DNA of 64,000 bases from Sinomicrobium sp. Its GTDB lineage: Bacteria > Bacteroidota > Bacteroidia > Flavobacteriales > Flavobacteriaceae. Numbering within the stretch: position 1 is the stretch's first letter; every line of letters starts with the position of its first letter. The notes under the pieces were generated by a model. The model searched no databases and was not told the origin of the DNA. It saw only the letters and a list, made by a program, of their open reading frames with translations. Made by a program: the position numbers and the translations under genes. Of this stretch, positions 42,819-51,956 are shown piece after piece. The stretch spans positions 1 to 64,000 of the forward strand of contig JAJUFH010000006.1 in NCBI GenBank assembly GCA_029266035.1, given 5' to 3'.

Positions 42819-43304
42819 TTATCCATTGTTGTCCAAATACCTGGCAATCCCCTGTGCATCCAGGTGTACTACATCCCAATCCCGAAGTATTTTAGCTCCT
42901 TGTTTCTCGTAAAAATCAATCGCCGACTGATTCCAATCGAGCACCTCCCAGCAGATACGTCTCACCCCCTGCTCGTGGCCGTACTTTACAACTTCCGACA
43001 ACAATGCCTTACCCAAGCCTCGACCTCTATATTTTTCAGATACGATTAGATCTTCTAAGTGAAGTGCCATTCCCTTCCAAGTAGAATATCTCGGATAGAT
43101 CAGAGCGATTCCTGCTATTTCACCTGCCACATCAGCGACAAAACAGTGAAATAGTGGTCGTGAACCAAATCCATCACTCACCAAATCGTCTGACGTAATT
43201 TCTACAGCCTCAGGCTCCTTTTCGTAATCTGCCAATTCTTGAATAAGACGTAAAACTTCAGGCATATCTCCTCGGCCGGCACTTCGTATGGTATAGGATT
43301 GCAT
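42819..43304 (-). CDS. GNAT-family N-acetyltransferase
   Basis: The 161-residue enzyme has GNAT motifs: an N-terminal [24 protein letters not shown], then [29 protein letters not shown], where RGRGLGKAL is the acetyl-CoA pyrophosphate-binding loop, and [23 protein letters not shown]. It resembles diamine/spermidine acetyltransferase-like GNATs, but the substrate is not determined. It precedes the aspartate kinase gene by 76 bases on the same strand. Confidence 0.92.
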   Translation of the reverse strand: MQSYTIRSAGRGDMPEVLRLIQELADYEKEPEAVEITSDDLVSDGFGSRPLFHCFVADVAGEIAGIALIYPRYSTWKGMALHLEDLIVSEKYRGRGLGKALLSEVVKYGHEQGVRRICWEVLDWNQSAIDFYEKQGAKILRDWDVVHLDAQGIARYLDNNG

Positions 43305-43481
43305 GTGCTTTATAAAATTAAAAATAGATGTTTTAAATATAACACAAAGTTATATAAGTTTTTTGGGTCTAAAAATAAAATCTCCCCGAAATCGTTTTCG
43401 TTTCACAATTTTATCGATATTTGTGATGTCAAAATCCAGAGCAGAAATCCGCGTTATCTCTGCCACCAGCACATAGTAACC

Positions 43482-44489
43482 ATGAGAAAAAACAAGACCC
43501 TGGGCGAATTTATCATTGAAAACCAGGCCGAATTTCAATACTCTTCAGGCGAATTATCCAAACTCATCAACGCCATCAGACTGGCGGCAAAAGTAGTCAA
43601 CCACGAGGTAAACAAAGCCGGACTGGTCGACATTACCGGCAGTTATGGAGACATCAATGTTCAAGGAGAAGAGCAACAAAAACTGGATGTATTAGCTCAT
43701 GAAAAATTTATCCAGACGCTTTCCAATCGCGAAATTGTATGCGGTATTGCCTCTGAAGAAGAGGAGAGTTTTATCTCGATTAACAGTCTCGACCACCGGC
43801 ACCAGAACAAATACGTCGTCCTTATAGATCCCTTAGACGGATCGAGTAATATTGACGTCAATGTTTCGGTAGGAACCATTTTTTCCATATACCGCAGAGT
43901 AACCCCTATCGGGACACCAGTGACTTTGGAAGATTTTCTACAGCCCGGGAAAAATCAGGTTGCCGCGGGATATGTCGTGTACGGAACCTCTACCATGTTG
44001 GTGTATTCTACAGGACATGGGGTAAACGGTTTTACCCTCAATCCGGCCATAGGCACCTTCTACCTGTCCCATCCCAATATGCAATACTCCGAAGACGGTA
44101 ATATCTATTCGGTAAACGAAGGGAATTACATCCACTTTCCACAAGGAGTTAAAAACTACATCAAATACTGTCAGCAAGAAGAGGGTGACCGACCTTATAC
44201 CTCGCGGTATATCGGATCTCTAGTTTCCGATTTTCACAGAAATATGATTAAAGGAGGTATCTACCTCTACCCCAAAAGCAGCAAGGCTCCCAACGGAAAA
44301 TTACGCCTTCTCTACGAGTGTAACCCTATGGCATTTATAGCCGAGCAGGCAGGTGGCAGTGCGAGTGACGGCTTCCGCCGCATTCTCGACCTACAACCTA
44401 CAGAATTGCACCAACGCACACCTTTTTTCTGTGGAAGCAAGAATATGGTATCAACACTTGAAGAGTTTATGCATAAGTCGCCCATTTAA
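43482..44489 (+). CDS. fbp: Fructose-1,6-bisphosphatase class I
   Basis: The 335-residue enzyme (start at the ATG at 43482, [15 protein letters not shown]; the track's 43299 start adds 61 unlike residues) hydrolyses fructose-1,6-bisphosphate in gluconeogenesis. Metal-site motifs: [46 protein letters not shown]; also [18 protein letters not shown]. All catalytic residues of the class are present. Confidence 0.95.
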   Translation: MRKNKTLGEFIIENQAEFQYSSGELSKLINAIRLAAKVVNHEVNKAGLVDITGSYGDINVQGEEQQKLDVLAHEKFIQTLSNREIVCGIASEEEESFISINSLDHRHQNKYVVLIDPLDGSSNIDVNVSVGTIFSIYRRVTPIGTPVTLEDFLQPGKNQVAAGYVVYGTSTMLVYSTGHGVNGFTLNPAIGTFYLSHPNMQYSEDGNIYSVNEGNYIHFPQGVKNYIKYCQQEEGDRPYTSRYIGSLVSDFHRNMIKGGIYLYPKSSKAPNGKLRLLYECNPMAFIAEQAGGSASDGFRRILDLQPTELHQRTPFFCGSKNMVSTLEEFMHKSPI

Positions 44490-44494
44490 AGCGA

Positions 44495-44529
44495 TTTGCA
44501 TAATTATTGGGTGATTTTTGTTACCTTTG
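44495..44529 (+). promoter_or_regulatory. Putative promoter of the GTPase-kinase operon
   Basis: TTTG at 44495-44498 and TACCTTTG at 44522-44529 fit the Bacteroidota consensus, with a somewhat long spacing of 23 bases. The start codon of the first gene is at 44554, 24 bases after the -7 box. Confidence 0.45.
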
Positions 44530-44553
44530 TGTCAAATCTCATACCGTACAACC

Positions 44554-44910
44554 ATGTCTAAAACACAAAACCATCCTGATACCAACGGGGTTTCCATAGA
44601 TCCCTCATCTAAGATCGAGGCCATCAAAAACCTCATATTTGGTGAAAACATACAGGAATACAACTCCGAATTTGAAGCGGTAAAAAAAGACATTCTTCAG
44701 AAAAAGAAAGAGTTACAACAACTCCTTGAAGAGACGAGAACTGAACTAATGCAGTCTATAGACAGTTTGTCGACAGATCTAAACATCAGAATTACAGAAC
44801 TCGAAAATTCGCTACAGGAAAAAGCAGAGACTCTAGGACAGGAAAAAGTGGACAAGTCGACCCTCGGAAAACTCCTCATTCAGATCGGAGAAAAGATAAG
44901 AGACCATTAA
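44554..44910 (+). CDS. Coiled-coil protein, first gene of GTPase-kinase operon
   Basis: The 118-residue cytoplasmic protein (start moved from 44518 to the ATG at 44554, MSKTQNHPDTNG) is mostly one long coiled coil (EYNSEFEAVKKDILQKKKELQQLLEETRTELMQSIDSLSTDLNIRITELENSLQEKAE) with a short C-terminal helix (LGKLLIQIGEKIRDH). No enzyme motif is seen. It has a likely promoter just upstream and is followed after 121 bases by a second coiled-coil gene. It shares with that gene the theme SS(K)IEAIKNLIFGENIQEY / DKLNILKDILLTDDREYAE near the N-terminus, so the two may be distant paralogues. Confidence 0.7.
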   Translation: MSKTQNHPDTNGVSIDPSSKIEAIKNLIFGENIQEYNSEFEAVKKDILQKKKELQQLLEETRTELMQSIDSLSTDLNIRITELENSLQEKAETLGQEKVDKSTLGKLLIQIGEKIRDH

Positions 44911-45031
44911 CATTCCGAAGTATTTTCCCTTCAGACTTTTCCCGCACAGAAAACAGGATTGAAACTCGCCCCCCTTTCCTTTCTGCATCACAATAGACCA
45001 AACAACCGGGTAAGAACAACTATCTTTAGCG

Positions 45032-45859
45032 ATGAATGAGAACGACAAACTAAACATCCTCAAAGATATTCTCCTTACTGACGACAGGGAGTATGCAGAA
45101 ACCATTGCCAATCGATTAAAGGCACTGGAAAGGACGCTCCATACCCGATCTGAACTGGAAGAAAGGATAGACCCCATAATCAAAACGAAACTGGAAGAAT
45201 TCACGTCGGAGATTCCGCGTACTCTGGGTCCCACCATTACTGAGACCTTGAAAATTGAAATCAAGAAATCTAAAGAACAGGTAGTAGAAGCCCTCTATCC
45301 CATAATGGGTAGAATGATTAAAAAATATGTGCTTCAGGAAATTGAGCTACTCTCCGAACGCGTCAGCAATCAATTGGAAAACAGCTTCTCGGCAAAAGCT
45401 TGGAAGCGAAAGCTAAAAGCCTTATTTACTGGGGTAAGAGAAGAAGACCTCATACTGTCTGAAATCGGCAATACCTCTGTTGAACAGGTGTTTGTCATAG
45501 AAAAGAACTCGGGCATACTCCTCGGTAATTACGCAAAAACCGAAACCATAGATAAAGAGATGTTTTCGGGTATGCTCACAGCTATCAAATCATTTGTAGA
45601 AGACGCGTTTAGAGGGAAGGGACAGAACCTCGAACTCATCGAATACGAACTGTATCACATACACATACAGAGCTTTGTTTCGTACTACGTTGCAGTAGTA
45701 GTATCAGGACAGTACAATACCCCAATCAAAAACAAACTGCAAGATATCATTTTCAGTTTTTCCCAAAACTTTCTGAGCCTGATGATCTACAATCCAGATA
45801 TCGACAAAAAAGACATCGTTAACGAACTAAATTATTACTTTAAGAATGACAATATCTAA
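45032..45859 (+). CDS. Coiled-coil protein with roadblock/longin-like C-terminal domain
   Basis: The 275-residue protein has an N-terminal half rich in coiled coil (YAETIANRLKALERTLHTRSELEERI, then EVVEALYPIMGRMIKKYVLQEIELLSERVSNQLENSF) and a C-terminal half of alternating strands and helices: VEQVFVIEKNSGILLGNYAKTE, MFSGMLTAIKSFVEDAFRG, LIEYELYHIHIQSFVSYYVAVVVSG. That order (strand with xxSGxLL, long helix, two strands) fits roadblock/longin-type domains, which pair with small GTPases as regulators (MglB-MglA is the known bacterial case). The gene overlaps the small GTPase gene by 14 bases. The fold call is by eye. Confidence 0.65.
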   Translation: MNENDKLNILKDILLTDDREYAETIANRLKALERTLHTRSELEERIDPIIKTKLEEFTSEIPRTLGPTITETLKIEIKKSKEQVVEALYPIMGRMIKKYVLQEIELLSERVSNQLENSFSAKAWKRKLKALFTGVREEDLILSEIGNTSVEQVFVIEKNSGILLGNYAKTETIDKEMFSGMLTAIKSFVEDAFRGKGQNLELIEYELYHIHIQSFVSYYVAVVVSGQYNTPIKNKLQDIIFSFSQNFLSLMIYNPDIDKKDIVNELNYYFKNDNI

Positions 45860-46331
45860 AAAAATCGTATTGTTGGGACATTTTGGAGTAGGAAAGACCT
45901 CCCTAGTACGACGATTTGTAGAAAATACATTTTCAGACAATTACAAAGTCACCATCGGAGTTCACATCCTCAAAAAAGAAATGGACCTCCCCGAAAACCA
46001 AGTCAATCTCATCATCTGGGATATAGAAGGCAATGAAGACATCACAGCCACCAGATCGTCTTACCTTATGGGATCGCACGGTTTTATCTATGTTTTTGAC
46101 ACCACCAGAAAATCTACTTTCGAAAATCTCAAACGCGATTTAGACCACCTCAAAAACAATTACAACAACGTACCTATCATTGTAGTGGGAAATAAAAACG
46201 ACCTGATAACCTCTGCCTATCTAAAAGAAAACAGTTCGCTTTTTGAACAAGTCGACTATTTCACCAGTGCCAGGACCGGAAAGAATGTAGAGCTTATTTT
46301 TGAAGACCTGACCAAAAAAATGATATCCTAA
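45846..46331 (+). CDS. Rab/Ras-like small GTPase
   Basis: The 161-residue protein has all G boxes: G1 GHFGVGKTS (11-19), a switch I Thr near 36 (YKVTIGVH), G3 WDIEG (58-62), G4 NKND (116-119) and G5 TSAR (140-143). This is the size and order of a minimal Ras-superfamily domain with no extensions or prenylation Cys. After the G3 Gly, the catalytic Gln of Ras (DxxGQ) is Asn (DIEGN), so intrinsic hydrolysis may be slow and rely on a partner. It is flanked tightly by a roadblock/longin-like gene (14-base overlap) and a hybrid histidine kinase (1-base overlap). Confidence 0.9.
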   Translation: MTISKKIVLLGHFGVGKTSLVRRFVENTFSDNYKVTIGVHILKKEMDLPENQVNLIIWDIEGNEDITATRSSYLMGSHGFIYVFDTTRKSTFENLKRDLDHLKNNYNNVPIIVVGNKNDLITSAYLKENSSLFEQVDYFTSARTGKNVELIFEDLTKKMIS

Positions 46332-47839
46332 TGCTCGAATTCTACAAAAAACAACACCTCTACCCTAAAGTACAATTTATAGTCATTGCGAAAAACGGAG
46401 AGGTTACAGCGTCAGACGACAATCTATTCCCTCTAGAACCAGGATCCGATATCGCGGAGTTTCATCCTTTTTTTGAAAGTGTAATCCCCCTGCTAGCTGA
46501 CAAAAACACACAGTTGTCGTACTACTGTATTCACATAAAAGACAAAATATGTGATGTAGATTGCAAAACCTTTGAAGGCAAAGATCCTCTTATCGTTATC
46601 CACGATCTCACCGAACACTATGAATCGCTGCAGTTAGTAACTCAAATGCGTAACGAAACCGTAATAGAGTCGGAGATACTCTCGCTTCAGAACACCTACC
46701 TACAGGAAAAAGAAGCCTTTAAACGCACTTTTATCGCCAACTTTAGTCACGAGTTGAGAAATCCACTTACCGGGATATTCTCGTTTACCGAAATGCTCGA
46801 AAAGACTCATCTCTCCGACGAGCAATACGATCTCGTTGAAGTTGTTAAATCGCTGTGTCAGGATTTGAATATTATGATTGAAGATATTCTCGACCTATCC
46901 AAAATTGAGGTCGGCAAATTCTTCACAAAAGACGAAGTGTTCGATTTCGATGAAATGCTCGACACCGTCAATTTTATTTATTCGACCAAGGCCAGACAGA
47001 AAAACTTAAATTTCCAAATTCACCGCGACGAAAAAATCCCGCAATATATCGAAGGAGATCAGAGCCGAATAAAACAACTACTTGCCAACACCATAGAAAA
47101 TGCCATAAAGTTTACCGATGAGGGGCAAGTAGACCTATACCTGAAATTGAACAACAAAAGAGCCAATAAAGTCAACATACAATTTGAAATTACCGACACG
47201 GGCATAGGCATCGCAAAAAAAGATCTCAACGACATCTTTACCAGCTTTACTCAGGTGCATAAAGACAATAAGTATCCCGGATCAGGATTGGGTTTGGCGA
47301 TAGTCAAAAACTTGGTCACTTTGATGGAAGGAAATATCTCGGCAGAGAGTGAACTGGGAAAAGGAACGAGCATACGGTTTAATCTCAAATTAAAATTTCC
47401 CCTTCATCACAGAGAAAAGCAAAAGAAAAAAACACAGGAGAGCGATATACTGTTCAACAATCCTGACAAATACAGCATATTGCTCATCGAAGACAACAAA
47501 ATCAGTCAAATCATCGTACTCAAAATACTAGCATCTCAAGGAGCCTTCTTTCTCGATATTGCTGAAAATGGCGCTCAGGCTATGGAGAGGGTAGAAGAAA
47601 ACGATTACGACCTCATTCTGATGGATTTGCGACTTCCCGATATTTCCGGCTACGAACTCGCCCCGTTAATACGAGACTTGCCCGAAAAGAAATATGCCAA
47701 AACACCTATTGTAGCTCTTTCGGGCAGTATGATGGGAGACGGAAAAAATGACTATAAAAAAGCTGGCATCAACGACATCCTACAAAAGCCGTTTCAAGAG
47801 CTACAATTGTTAAAGCAACTCAAAAAGTTTTTTAAATGA
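46331..47839 (+). CDS. Hybrid histidine kinase with C-terminal receiver
   Basis: The 502-residue protein has no membrane span. Residues 1-110 form a PAS-like sensor (KVQFIVIAKNGEVTASDDNLFPL), then a helix, the dimerisation domain with H140 in FIANFSHELRNPLTGIF, an ATPase domain (N box ENAIKF, DTGIGIAKKD, GSGLGLAIVKNL) and a receiver domain with D432 in YDLILMDLRLPD. It shares one base with the GTPase gene stop/start. A cytoplasmic kinase fused in operon to a small GTPase suggests the GTPase state feeds the kinase or the reverse. No output protein is in the operon. Confidence 0.92.
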   Translation: MLEFYKKQHLYPKVQFIVIAKNGEVTASDDNLFPLEPGSDIAEFHPFFESVIPLLADKNTQLSYYCIHIKDKICDVDCKTFEGKDPLIVIHDLTEHYESLQLVTQMRNETVIESEILSLQNTYLQEKEAFKRTFIANFSHELRNPLTGIFSFTEMLEKTHLSDEQYDLVEVVKSLCQDLNIMIEDILDLSKIEVGKFFTKDEVFDFDEMLDTVNFIYSTKARQKNLNFQIHRDEKIPQYIEGDQSRIKQLLANTIENAIKFTDEGQVDLYLKLNNKRANKVNIQFEITDTGIGIAKKDLNDIFTSFTQVHKDNKYPGSGLGLAIVKNLVTLMEGNISAESELGKGTSIRFNLKLKFPLHHREKQKKKTQESDILFNNPDKYSILLIEDNKISQIIVLKILASQGAFFLDIAENGAQAMERVEENDYDLILMDLRLPDISGYELAPLIRDLPEKKYAKTPIVALSGSMMGDGKNDYKKAGINDILQKPFQELQLLKQLKKFFK

Positions 47840-47884
47840 TGTACTAGTTCCGCTCTGACAAAAAAAGGCATTAGCGACTCGACT

Positions 47885-48316
47885 CTATCGATTCATGTGT
47901 TTCATCTCTTCTTTGAAGGTGTCGAGATCTACCCCGTGAGAAACCAAATCGTATGCCTTGGCTATGATATACTTTACATTCCCCGGTGTGAATCCCAGTC
48001 CCACTCCCAACTTGTGCAACATAGCAGTCTCTTCCTCGTCAGCTATATGATCTGCATACACCATACGGACAAGATCGTAAAGGCGCTCCAGTCTCGAGTC
48101 GTAAAAAAAAGGAGGGTTTATAGGGTATTTCGCAGGATCCACCAGAATTGCAGCGTAGTCTTCTTCCGAGATATTGAGATTGACAGCCAGGCGATCGAGA
48201 AATGCTCTTTCCTCTTCATTAATCCCGCCATCCGACAGTGCTACGCGGACAATCGCCGCAAAATGATCTCTGTTTCGCTCCAAAAAGGCACTGGAATACA
48301 AATCTAATATTGACAT
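47885..48316 (-). CDS. TerB-like protein
   Basis: The 143-residue helical protein has the TerB/DjlA-type pattern: VALSDGGINEEERAFLDRLAVNLNIS, with acidic loops like EF-hands, and MVYADHIADEEETAMLHKLGVGLGFT. TerB-family proteins act in membrane stress and tellurite resistance, often bind metal ions. It lies convergent to the GTPase-kinase operon (45-base gap) and divergent to mfd. No ter operon is nearby, so its specific role is open. Confidence 0.8.
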   Translation of the reverse strand: MSILDLYSSAFLERNRDHFAAIVRVALSDGGINEEERAFLDRLAVNLNISEEDYAAILVDPAKYPINPPFFYDSRLERLYDLVRMVYADHIADEEETAMLHKLGVGLGFTPGNVKYIIAKAYDLVSHGVDLDTFKEEMKHMNR

Positions 48317-48396
48317 AGCTAAGTAATATTAAAGTTTTAAAAACTTTCTTGAGTGTTCGCCGCAAATATACATTTTATCCGAGAATCTGTTTTTAT

Positions 48397-48404
48397 TACC
48401 TTTG
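48397..48404 (+). promoter_or_regulatory. -7 element of the mfd promoter
   Basis: TACCTTTG matches TAnnTTTG and lies 15 bases before the GTG at 48420. It overlaps the track's start at 48402, which rules that start out. Confidence 0.5.
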
Positions 48405-48419
48405 CACAAAATTTTTAGC

Positions 48420-51400
48420 GTGAATAACACCCAGGCATTGCCAGTTTCTTTTTCGGCAGCCATAGGGGCTCCCGCCCCTTCACAGTCTCCGCAAATGCGA
48501 AAACTGAGGAGTGCTATTGCCTCCGCTCAAACTTCGGAAAAAATATATGTGGGCGGACTGGTCGGCTCATCGCTCTCATTTGTCGTTGCTCAGCATTTCA
48601 CAGAGAGTGAACTCCCACATATGCTCATCCTCAACGACAAGGAAGAAGCTGCCTATTACCTCAACGACTTGGAGCAGTTACTCGGAGAAGGAAACGTGCT
48701 CTTTTATCCAGGGAGCTACCGCAGGCCATATCAAATAGAAGAAACCGACAATGCCAATGTATTGCTTCGGGCCGAAGTACTCAACCGGATAAATTCTAAA
48801 AAGAAACCCGCGCTCATCATCACCTATCCCGATGCCCTCTTTGAAAAGGTTGTCACTCGCAAAACTCTAGAGCAAAACACCTTAAAAATGAAAGTAGGAG
48901 AAAGTATTTCTCCCGACTTCGTCAATGAAGTGCTTTTCGAATACCACTTTAGAAGGGTTGACTTTGTGTCAGAACCCGGTGAATTTTCCGTTCGAGGCGG
49001 CATTATAGACGTCTTTTCATTTTCTAATGACGAACCTTATCGCATAGAGTTTTTTGGAGATGAGGTAGACAGTATCAGGACATTTGACGTAGAGACACAG
49101 CTCTCGCTCAAAAAATTAAATAAAATAAGTGTCATCCCAAATGTAGAACAGAAGGTAGTGGGCGAGATGAGGGAGAGTTTTCTCAGCTATATTCCTGGAA
49201 AAACGGTGATCTTCCGTCAAAATAGCGGAATGTTTAGCTCCAGAATCGACCAACTCTTCGCAAAGGCAGAAGAGGCTTTTACCTCCCTACAAGGAACCGT
49301 AAAACACGCCAGCCCTGAAGAACTGTTCTGCAGCTCGCGGCTATTGGAAAAACAGTTTACCGAATTTGTCGTCGCCGAAACCGAAAAGTTGGCGTCGCTT
49401 AGCCTTACAGAAAAAGACAGCCCGTACAAAGAAATAGTCACCTTTCACACCCGACCACAGCCCTCGTTCAACAAGCAGTTCAACCTGCTATTGGACGATC
49501 TCGCACAAAACCGTGAAAATGGATACACAAATTACATCTTTTGCAGCAGCGAACAGCAGGCGCAACGCTTTCACGATATTTTTGAAGAACTGCAAGGAGA
49601 TATCCCTTACAAAACGGTGATATTCCCGATATATCGAGGATTTATAGACGACGACCTAAAAGTGGTGTACTATACCGATCACCAGATTTTTGAGCGCTAT
49701 CACAAGTTTAATCTCCGCAACGGCTATGCAAAAAAACAAGCCATCACCCTCAAAGAACTAAACCACCTGCAAATAGGCGACTACGTTACGCATATAGACC
49801 ACGGTATAGGCAAGTTTGGCGGACTGCAAAAGATACAGGTGGAAGGCAAACCACAGGAGGCCATAAAACTGATTTACGGAGAACGCGATATTCTCTATGT
49901 GAGTATTCACGCCCTGCACAAAATCACCAAATACAACGGCAAGGACGGAAAACCTCCAAAAATTTACAAACTGGGCAGTAACGCTTGGAAAAACCTCAAG
50001 AAAAAGACCAAAAACAAGGTTAAAGAAATCGCCTTCAACCTGATTGAGCTATACGCCAAAAGGCGAACAAAACAAGGCTTCTCCTTTGCCCCCGACAGCT
50101 ATCTACAACACGAATTGGAGGCTTCGTTTATCTACGAAGACACCCCAGACCAGAGCAAGGCTACCAAAGAGGTCAAAAACGACATGGAAAGCGAGCACCC
50201 TATGGATCGCCTCGTATGTGGAGATGTGGGCTTTGGAAAAACAGAAGTCGCAATCAGAGCTGCCTTTAAGGCGGTAGACAACAGTAAGCAGGTGGCGGTA
50301 TTGGTGCCTACCACCATCTTGGCCTTTCAACATTACAAAACCTTTAGCGAGAGACTCAAAGACCTCCCTGTTACTGTCGATTACCTCAACCGCTTCCGCA
50401 GTGCAAAAGAGAAAAAAGACATACTGGAACGACTGGCCTCAGGTAAAATCGATATCGTAATCGGAACACATCAACTGGTAAACAAGAATGTAAAGTTTTA
50501 CGATCTCGGGCTACTCGTGGTAGACGAAGAACAAAAATTTGGGGTAGCAGCAAAAGACAAACTCAAAACCCTAAAAGAAAATGTAGACGTGCTCACCCTC
50601 ACAGCTACCCCCATTCCGAGAACGCTACAATTCAGTCTTATGGCAGCGCGCGACCTGTCGGTTATCACCACTCCGCCCCCCAACAGATATCCTATAGAAA
50701 GCCATGTAATACAGTTTAGTGAAGAAATAATACGCGATGCTGTCTCTTATGAAATACAACGTGGCGGACAGATATTTTTTATTCACAACCGCATAGAAAA
50801 TATCGCTGAAGTTGCCGGTATGATACAACGACTGGTGCCAGACGCCAAAATAGGTATCGGCCATGGACAGATGGATGGCAAAAAGCTGGAACAGCTGATG
50901 CTCTCCTTTATGAACGGCGAATTTGACGTATTGGTGTCGACCACTATCGTAGAAAGCGGTCTAGATGTTCCGAATGCCAACACCATCTTTATCAACAACG
51001 CCAACAACTTTGGGCTGAGTGATCTTCATCAAATGAGAGGACGTGTAGGCCGAAGCAACAAAAAAGCTTTTTGCTACTTTATCACCCCTCCCTATTCGGC
51101 TATGACCGATGATGCCAGGAAGCGCATACAGGCTCTTGAACAATTTTCCGAACTGGGAAGCGGATTTAACATAGCGATGAAAGACCTCGAAATAAGAGGA
51201 GCCGGTGATTTGCTAGGAGGGGAACAAAGCGGCTTTATCAACGATATCGGTTTTGATACCTACCAAAAAATACTGAGTGAAGCCATAGAAGAGCTCAAAG
51301 AAAATGAGTTTAGCGATCTCTACGGCCACGACGATACCAAAGAGTATGTACGAGACACTCAAATCGACTCCGATTTTGAACTGCTTTTCCCCGACGAATA

Positions 51401-51836
51401 CGTTAACAGCGTTACAGAACGACTCAATCTGTACAATCAGTTGAGCGCGGTGAGCAATGAGGGAGAACTCAAAAAATACGAAGACGATCTAAAGGATCGC
51501 TTTGGCCCCTTGCCGGTACAGGTCACAGATCTACTCAACAGTGTAAGACTCAAGTGGATCGCCGCTTCTATGGGATTGGAAAGACTGATTCTCAAAAACG
51601 GAAAAATGGTGGGCTATTTTATAGCTGACCAGCAGAGTCGTTTCTATCAGAGCAAAACTTTCCTCCATATTGTACAACTGATACAGCAACACCCAAAAGG
51701 CTGTAAAATGAAGGAAAAAGACACTCGATCAGGGCTTCGTCTGCTGCTTACTTTTGAAGATATCACCTCAGCCGACAAAGCGTTAAACGCCTTAAAACCC
51801 TTTGTACTCCGTGAAGAAGAGACCCCAACTCCCTAA
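48420..51836 (+). CDS. mfd: Transcription-repair coupling factor
   Basis: The 1138-residue protein releases RNA polymerase stalled at lesions and recruits UvrA. Domains in order: the UvrB-like N-terminal part (RKLRSAIASAQTSEKIYVGGLVGSS, FYPGSYRRPYQ, FSVRGGIIDVFSF), the RNA-polymerase-interaction domain (QIGDYVTHIDHGIGKFGGL), the translocase with CGDVGFGKTEVAIRAA and VVDEEQKFGV, TATPIPRTL, the STTIVESGLDVPNANT and QMRGRVGRS motifs, and the C-terminal TRCF domain. The start is GTG at 48420, since the track's 48402 codon overlaps the likely -7 box. Confidence 0.96.
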   Translation: MNNTQALPVSFSAAIGAPAPSQSPQMRKLRSAIASAQTSEKIYVGGLVGSSLSFVVAQHFTESELPHMLILNDKEEAAYYLNDLEQLLGEGNVLFYPGSYRRPYQIEETDNANVLLRAEVLNRINSKKKPALIITYPDALFEKVVTRKTLEQNTLKMKVGESISPDFVNEVLFEYHFRRVDFVSEPGEFSVRGGIIDVFSFSNDEPYRIEFFGDEVDSIRTFDVETQLSLKKLNKISVIPNVEQKVVGEMRESFLSYIPGKTVIFRQNSGMFSSRIDQLFAKAEEAFTSLQGTVKHASPEELFCSSRLLEKQFTEFVVAETEKLASLSLTEKDSPYKEIVTFHTRPQPSFNKQFNLLLDDLAQNRENGYTNYIFCSSEQQAQRFHDIFEELQGDIPYKTVIFPIYRGFIDDDLKVVYYTDHQIFERYHKFNLRNGYAKKQAITLKELNHLQIGDYVTHIDHGIGKFGGLQKIQVEGKPQEAIKLIYGERDILYVSIHALHKITKYNGKDGKPPKIYKLGSNAWKNLKKKTKNKVKEIAFNLIELYAKRRTKQGFSFAPDSYLQHELEASFIYEDTPDQSKATKEVKNDMESEHPMDRLVCGDVGFGKTEVAIRAAFKAVDNSKQVAVLVPTTILAFQHYKTFSERLKDLPVTVDYLNRFRSAKEKKDILERLASGKIDIVIGTHQLVNKNVKFYDLGLLVVDEEQKFGVAAKDKLKTLKENVDVLTLTATPIPRTLQFSLMAARDLSVITTPPPNRYPIESHVIQFSEEIIRDAVSYEIQRGGQIFFIHNRIENIAEVAGMIQRLVPDAKIGIGHGQMDGKKLEQLMLSFMNGEFDVLVSTTIVESGLDVPNANTIFINNANNFGLSDLHQMRGRVGRSNKKAFCYFITPPYSAMTDDARKRIQALEQFSELGSGFNIAMKDLEIRGAGDLLGGEQSGFINDIGFDTYQKILSEAIEELKENEFSDLYGHDDTKEYVRDTQIDSDFELLFPDEYVNSVTERLNLYNQLSAVSNEGELKKYEDDLKDRFGPLPVQVTDLLNSVRLKWIAASMGLERLILKNGKMVGYFIADQQSRFYQSKTFLHIVQLIQQHPKGCKMKEKDTRSGLRLLLTFEDITSADKALNALKPFVLREEETPTP

Positions 51837-51956
51837 AATTAGAGCTTATTGTCGAAGTTCAAACCCGCTTTTTTTTGTGAAACCCTGAAATGTAAGCAAG
51901 ATTCAAATTATGAATTCGTTATATTTGCAAAGAAGCCCAAAAAACAGTTAACATTT

